Below are positions 60,306 to 64,000 of a stretch of DNA of 64,000 nucleotides, piece by piece (positions within the stretch are counted from its first letter, which is position 1; every line of letters starts with the position of its first letter). Both the position numbers and the translations under genes were made by a program. Location of the stretch: positions 76,954,479 to 77,018,478 of the forward strand of contig CM033712.1 in assembly GCA_019671005.1 (NCBI GenBank). Reading direction: 5' to 3'. The notes under the pieces are model-generated. The model saw only the letters and a program-made list of their open reading frames with translations, ran no database searches and had not been told where the DNA came from. Origin of the DNA: Hibiscus mutabilis. Lineage: Eukaryota; Streptophyta; Magnoliopsida; Malvales; Malvaceae.

Positions 60306-62179
60306 AGCGAAATACACTAATCTTGACGAGGCGGCCACCGACCAGGTTCAAGGATTTATCCCCGGCGAGCGGCGGCATTCAGCCGAGGACGGGGGAAGAT
60401 TGAGAGCATTTGGGTGGCTGGTTCGGCTAAAAGAGTTGAAAATGTTATAAAAGCCCTCATTTATAGTGTTATAATATTTTAAAATTGGTGTTATTATATT
60501 TTAAATCTCTCCGCCCTAAAATAATCACGTCTGCGGTCTTTCCGCATGGTCTAATTGCAGCATTAGTCTCTCTATCCCATTTTAATTATAAGTCAAGCCA
60601 TTACGCCTTTGTAAATTACGTCCCAAGTCCCTAAAACTTTTCAATTGTTTTTAATTTAATCCCTTTTCACTAGTTTAAATATCTTTAATTTTAGGCCCCT
60701 GATTTTCAATTTATCCAATTTAGTCCCTTTTGTAGTTTTAAATTAAAATTTATTATTTATTCTTTTTCATGCATTTTTAGTCTAAATCTTGCATATTTAT
60801 TTCCCGTAACTTCAATTTAATTCTTATGTTAATATTGCTTGTTTATGATTGTTGTTTTATGGGAAAAAATTGGTTTGAATAGTGTATATTTGGGATTTAA
60901 TATGTATATAGTTCTGGTATAGGATAGAAATTTGTAAAATGAAAAATATGATTCTATGTCTAATATTTATTAGGTATAAGGTAGAAATTTGTAAAAATAA
61001 AGAATATATGCATATATTTTTAACCTATAATATATAATATAAAATGGAAGTTTGTAGAATGTAAAATATGTATGTGTTTTGTGATATAATCTATATGTTT
61101 TCTAGTGTATAATAGAATTGTTTTAAAAAAAATGCAATGTATATTTTGATATACAATGTAGTTTTAAAGTATATAGCATAATTTTGTAAAAAAGGTAATA
61201 TGTATTTTTGATATATAACACATGTAGTTTTAAAGTATATAGTTTTTAAAGTATATAGCAATGTTTTGCAAGAAAAAAATGAAATATGTATCTTTGGTAT
61301 ATTATACATAGTATTTTAAAAAGTATATGGTGGAATTTTACAAAAGGGATAACAAATGTTTTCACATATATAGTTTTAAATTCTATCTATTATTTTCTTT
61401 AAATAGTACATAGTGTTTAGTTATGTTTACATTTACTTGTTAGGCTTAGTGTGATAATATATACCTTAGGTTGTTAAGTTAGTTTTAGTTTAGAATTAGG
61501 TAAATTAATTTAATTATTTTGGGATTATGCACTCGTCTGATAGGGGTGTAATCCTTAAATTAATTAGATTAATTTTAGGATTATATTCTTTAGAGCCTTA
61601 GTTAGATTAAGATTCAAATTAATTTAGTGAATTTAAATTAACCCTTGGCTTATTGGAGTAAATGTTAAATTCTTTAAACTGGTTGAACGTTTTTAATTAC
61701 TTTTACGATAAAATTAATTTCAAGTTTAGATTGACATTAAATTACAAAATAATCACCATAATTTAGGTTTTATAATCTTATAGGGCTAATTAATTTAGGG
61801 TTAGGTATTAGAATCATCTAGTTAATAAATAGATCACTAATTGGGCTTTCTAATAAGTTGGACCTTCATTTTGCGTGTTTATATTTGCGCCTTTAATTAT
61901 CATGCTTTAATTGTCATTCATGTAACCTTTAATCTTAATTGCATTCTTAATTAATCTAAATCGTAAAAAGGAGGTACTTATTAATTTCAATATTTCCATC
62001 GTAACAGTCCGAGGTTAAAGGATGTTGACCAAATATTCGGATTAATCCTTACCATCCCGAGGTAAATGGATTAAGAATTGGCAAAATCATCACATCATAC
62101 TTAAATGCTTGCATCATGCATAAAGGTGATGTACAAAAGTCGGACTATAAATTAACACGACAGTCGGGCTTATTCGATG
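60306..62179. other. Repeat-derived DNA, probably old LTR sequence
   Basis: No gene is recognised. 60306-60430 is GC-rich. 60900-61400 contains several direct variants of 'TATAGTTTTAAAGTATATAG' (about 60-120 bp apart). The rest resembles gypsy LTR or internal DNA continuing the fragment at 62180-62570. Confidence 0.35.
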
Positions 62180-62570
62180 TCGGTTTAATCTATGGTCCGA
62201 TATATCGTTAGCTTATTAATTAAATGTCCAATTAATTTGAATCCACCAATTCGATAAAGCTCGTGTAATTAAGGTTAATTTTCATTTAACAACCCCGAAT
62301 TAAATTCAATATAAGTTTCAATTATTTTCATCCTTTTAAAAGCAACAAATATTTTGGTACCAATTTCCGGGCGTGATGAGGATGCTAATCCTTTCCCACG
62401 CGTAACCAACTCCCGAACCCTTTCACAACGAATCTCTGGTCCAGCATACCTTATCCAAGTGGCCGGTGGCAATTCTAAGTTTTCATCGTTTTTAAAAAAA
62501 ATTAAAGTTTTTTAAAAGAAATTCCCATTCCATTAAAAGATTTTCAGTAATTATTTGAGGGGATAATTCA
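62180..62570 (-). mobile_element. Gypsy-like LTR fragment
   Basis: On the minus strand the order ATTATCCC - GGGAATTTCTTTT - TTGCCACCGGCCACTTGG - GGGAGTTGGTTACGCGTGG - AAAGGATTAGCATCC matches, block for block, the start of the LTR at 63702-64000. It also distantly matches the LTRs at 24090 and 28853. It is truncated at about 62568. Confidence 0.6.
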
Positions 62571-63004
62571 TAGCACCGAATTTATGTACGATCCACACGA
62601 CTGCCCTTTCAAAAAAGGTCACTAAACATACATATTCTTAACCCTTTGATAATGCACATACACCTTGTAGACAAAGCGATTTGAACTTGTGTCTCCTAGG
62701 ATGAACATCATCCACTTTTCCACTAGGATACTCGTAGGGTTCACCATTCTCTTTCTTTTGGTTCATCACGTTTCATGTATTGCTTTATTTTTCACCCTTA
62801 AAATGTCATCATAAACAAAATCCATATTTTTAACAAAAAGAAAAGCCCATGTTCATTTCATTTTCCTTTTCTTTTCATCGTTGTATGCCTTTTCCAATAT
62901 AAAGAAATTTCTAAAAAAAATTAATTCATATAAGAATTTTAAATTTTTTGAGGGCATGACTACCCCTCTAAGTTCACCCCTAATCGTCGGCCTCATCAAG
63001 TTCT

Positions 63005-63155
63005 GGTCGATACAAACTTTGAGACCGATGATGTTTTCGCTTTGCATCTCTTGAATTCAATACACAACACAATTCAACTTCTTCACCCGCAAATTGAATT
63101 GTGTTGTGTATTGAATTCAAGAGATGGAGAGCGAAAACATCATTTTGTATCGACC
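63005..63155. repeat. Long near-perfect hairpin
   Basis: Arms of about 60 bp with a loop of about 15 nt (TTCTTCACCCGCAA). The inner arm TTGAATTCAATACACAACAC is perfectly complementary to its partner. Outside it TGATGTTTTCGCT and GGTCGATACAAA also pair, with an 11-nt bulge (63017-63027) on the left arm only. Confidence 0.85.
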
Positions 63156-63159
63156 AAAA

Positions 63160-63400
63160 TCTAAAATTTATAGTTTAGGGTTATAATTTAAGGTTTATAA
63201 ATTAAAACCTAAATCCTCACCATATTATCCTAAAACTAAAGCCTAACCTATAAACCCTAAATTCTAACTACTATCCCTAAATTCTAAATCCCTACACCTA
63301 AACCCTTAAACCTTACACCCTAAACTAAGCCTCTAAACCATAAAACTAAAGTATTTGTGGATACTTTTAGTTTCCACCGCCAGTGTATAAGATAATAATC
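63160..63400. mobile_element. MITE with TTTAGGG-like core (second copy of the 9690 family)
   Basis: A degenerate array of 'CCTAAACCCTAAA'-like units ends in CTTTTAGTTTCCACCGCCAGTG, the reverse complement of the end type at 9700. Confidence 0.5.
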
Positions 63401-63701
63401 CATATATATATATATTGTAAGGTTATAATTTGAGGTTAGGCCATGTTTGGTAAACGGTAGGTTTAGTCTTTGGATTTTCAAGATTATTCAGTTTGTCCCT
63501 GAATAGTTTGGCTAAACTTTAAAAGAACCTTTATTTTTACTTTAATTTTATAATTTAGTCTGATGGTTGATAGCTTGTTTTGAAGCGAACAATATGTATG
63601 GCCTTTATGTGCACAATATATTTGGTTTCACAATTCTTTTAGTCTTTAAGACATCTTGTTAAATGTAATGATAGCAAATAGTGTATGATATATAGGTCTG
63701 T

Positions 63702-64000
63702 AACGACCTTTTTTCTCCCGCTTTTGAAAAAAAGAAATTATTGGCGTGTTAAGGGCGTTTGTTTAGAAAATAAGTCGGCTACTAATTATCCCTTAAATTA
63801 TTAATGAAAATCCTTTGGGAGATTGGGAATTTCTTTTGAAAACTTTAAACTTTTCAAAACGATGAAAATTTGGAGTCGCCACCGGCCACTTGGGTAAGGT
63901 AGGCCGGACACCATAAAACCAGAGACTCGTTACAAAAGGGTCCAGGAGTTGGTTATGTGTGGGGAAGGATTAGCATCCCCTTTTATTTTACTTTTTTTAC
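63702..64000 (+). mobile_element. Gypsy-like LTR, start only (runs off the window)
   Basis: Starts TGTAACGACC and continues through GGAGTCGCCACCGGCCACTT, ACACCATAAAACCAGAGACT and GGAAGGATTAGCATCCCC. The same blocks occur in the LTRs at 24090 and 28853 and, inverted, at 62180-62570. Confidence 0.65.

Overview
The window is nuclear DNA of a flowering plant. The genes have many GT-AG introns, and the products are plant-specific or plant-type (SINE KASH protein, ECT m6A reader, ING2, NDH subcomplex proteins). The rest is AT-rich and packed with plant transposons (MULEs, copia and gypsy LTRs, SINE-like and LINE-like retroposons). It looks like a eudicot. A rosid, perhaps Malvaceae, is a weak guess from the style of the proteins and LTRs. 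There are no bacterial features.

Layout. 1-2.0 kb: intergenic, with one short MULE-type element. 2.06-4.5 kb: SINE1/2 (minus). 4.6-17.1 kb: intergenic, carrying at least ten short elements, many with 9-bp target duplications. 17.14-35.88 kb: one 18.7-kb Mutator-like transposon with ~0.86-kb terminal inverted repeats (TIRs) and a perfect 9-bp target duplication. It holds a Ulp1-protease-like gene (plus), a middle gene (minus) and a FAR1-type transposase (minus), all broken. It is itself invaded by a 1.43-kb solo LTR and by a 5.97-kb non-autonomous LTR retrotransposon, each with its own 5-bp target duplication. 37.6-40.5 kb: ECT-type YTH reader (plus). 43.2-46.5 kb: CCT8 chaperonin (plus). 47.0-47.3 kb: internally deleted PNSB1-like pseudogene. 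48.1-49.3 kb: NDF2/NDF5 (PnsB2-like) gene with a frameshift and a nonsense codon. 49.7-51.7 kb: ING2 PHD protein (minus). 52-64 kb: transposon graveyard (a 1.35-kb MULE-type element, copia LTR, probable solo LTR, a 1.08-kb MULE-type element, gypsy-like LTR pieces, a long hairpin).

The four intact host genes are housekeeping or regulatory: nuclear-envelope/actin linkage, m6A reading, cytosolic protein folding and H3K4me3 reading. From memory, SINE2, CCT8 and ECT1 are consecutive loci in Arabidopsis (At3g03970/960/950), and SINE1 and ING2 are adjacent on chromosome 1 (At1g54385/390). The window would then be the unduplicated ancestral block, stretched by transposons.

The most interesting structure is in the large MULE. 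Every non-coding gap of the element (both inner TIR ends and both intergenic gaps) carries a cluster of imperfect GTACCGGTAC / GTATCGATAC palindromes. The same motif recurs in the U3 of an unrelated LTR at 57.3-57.8 kb. This resembles the cis-motif arrays used by anti-silencing proteins of VANDAL MULEs.
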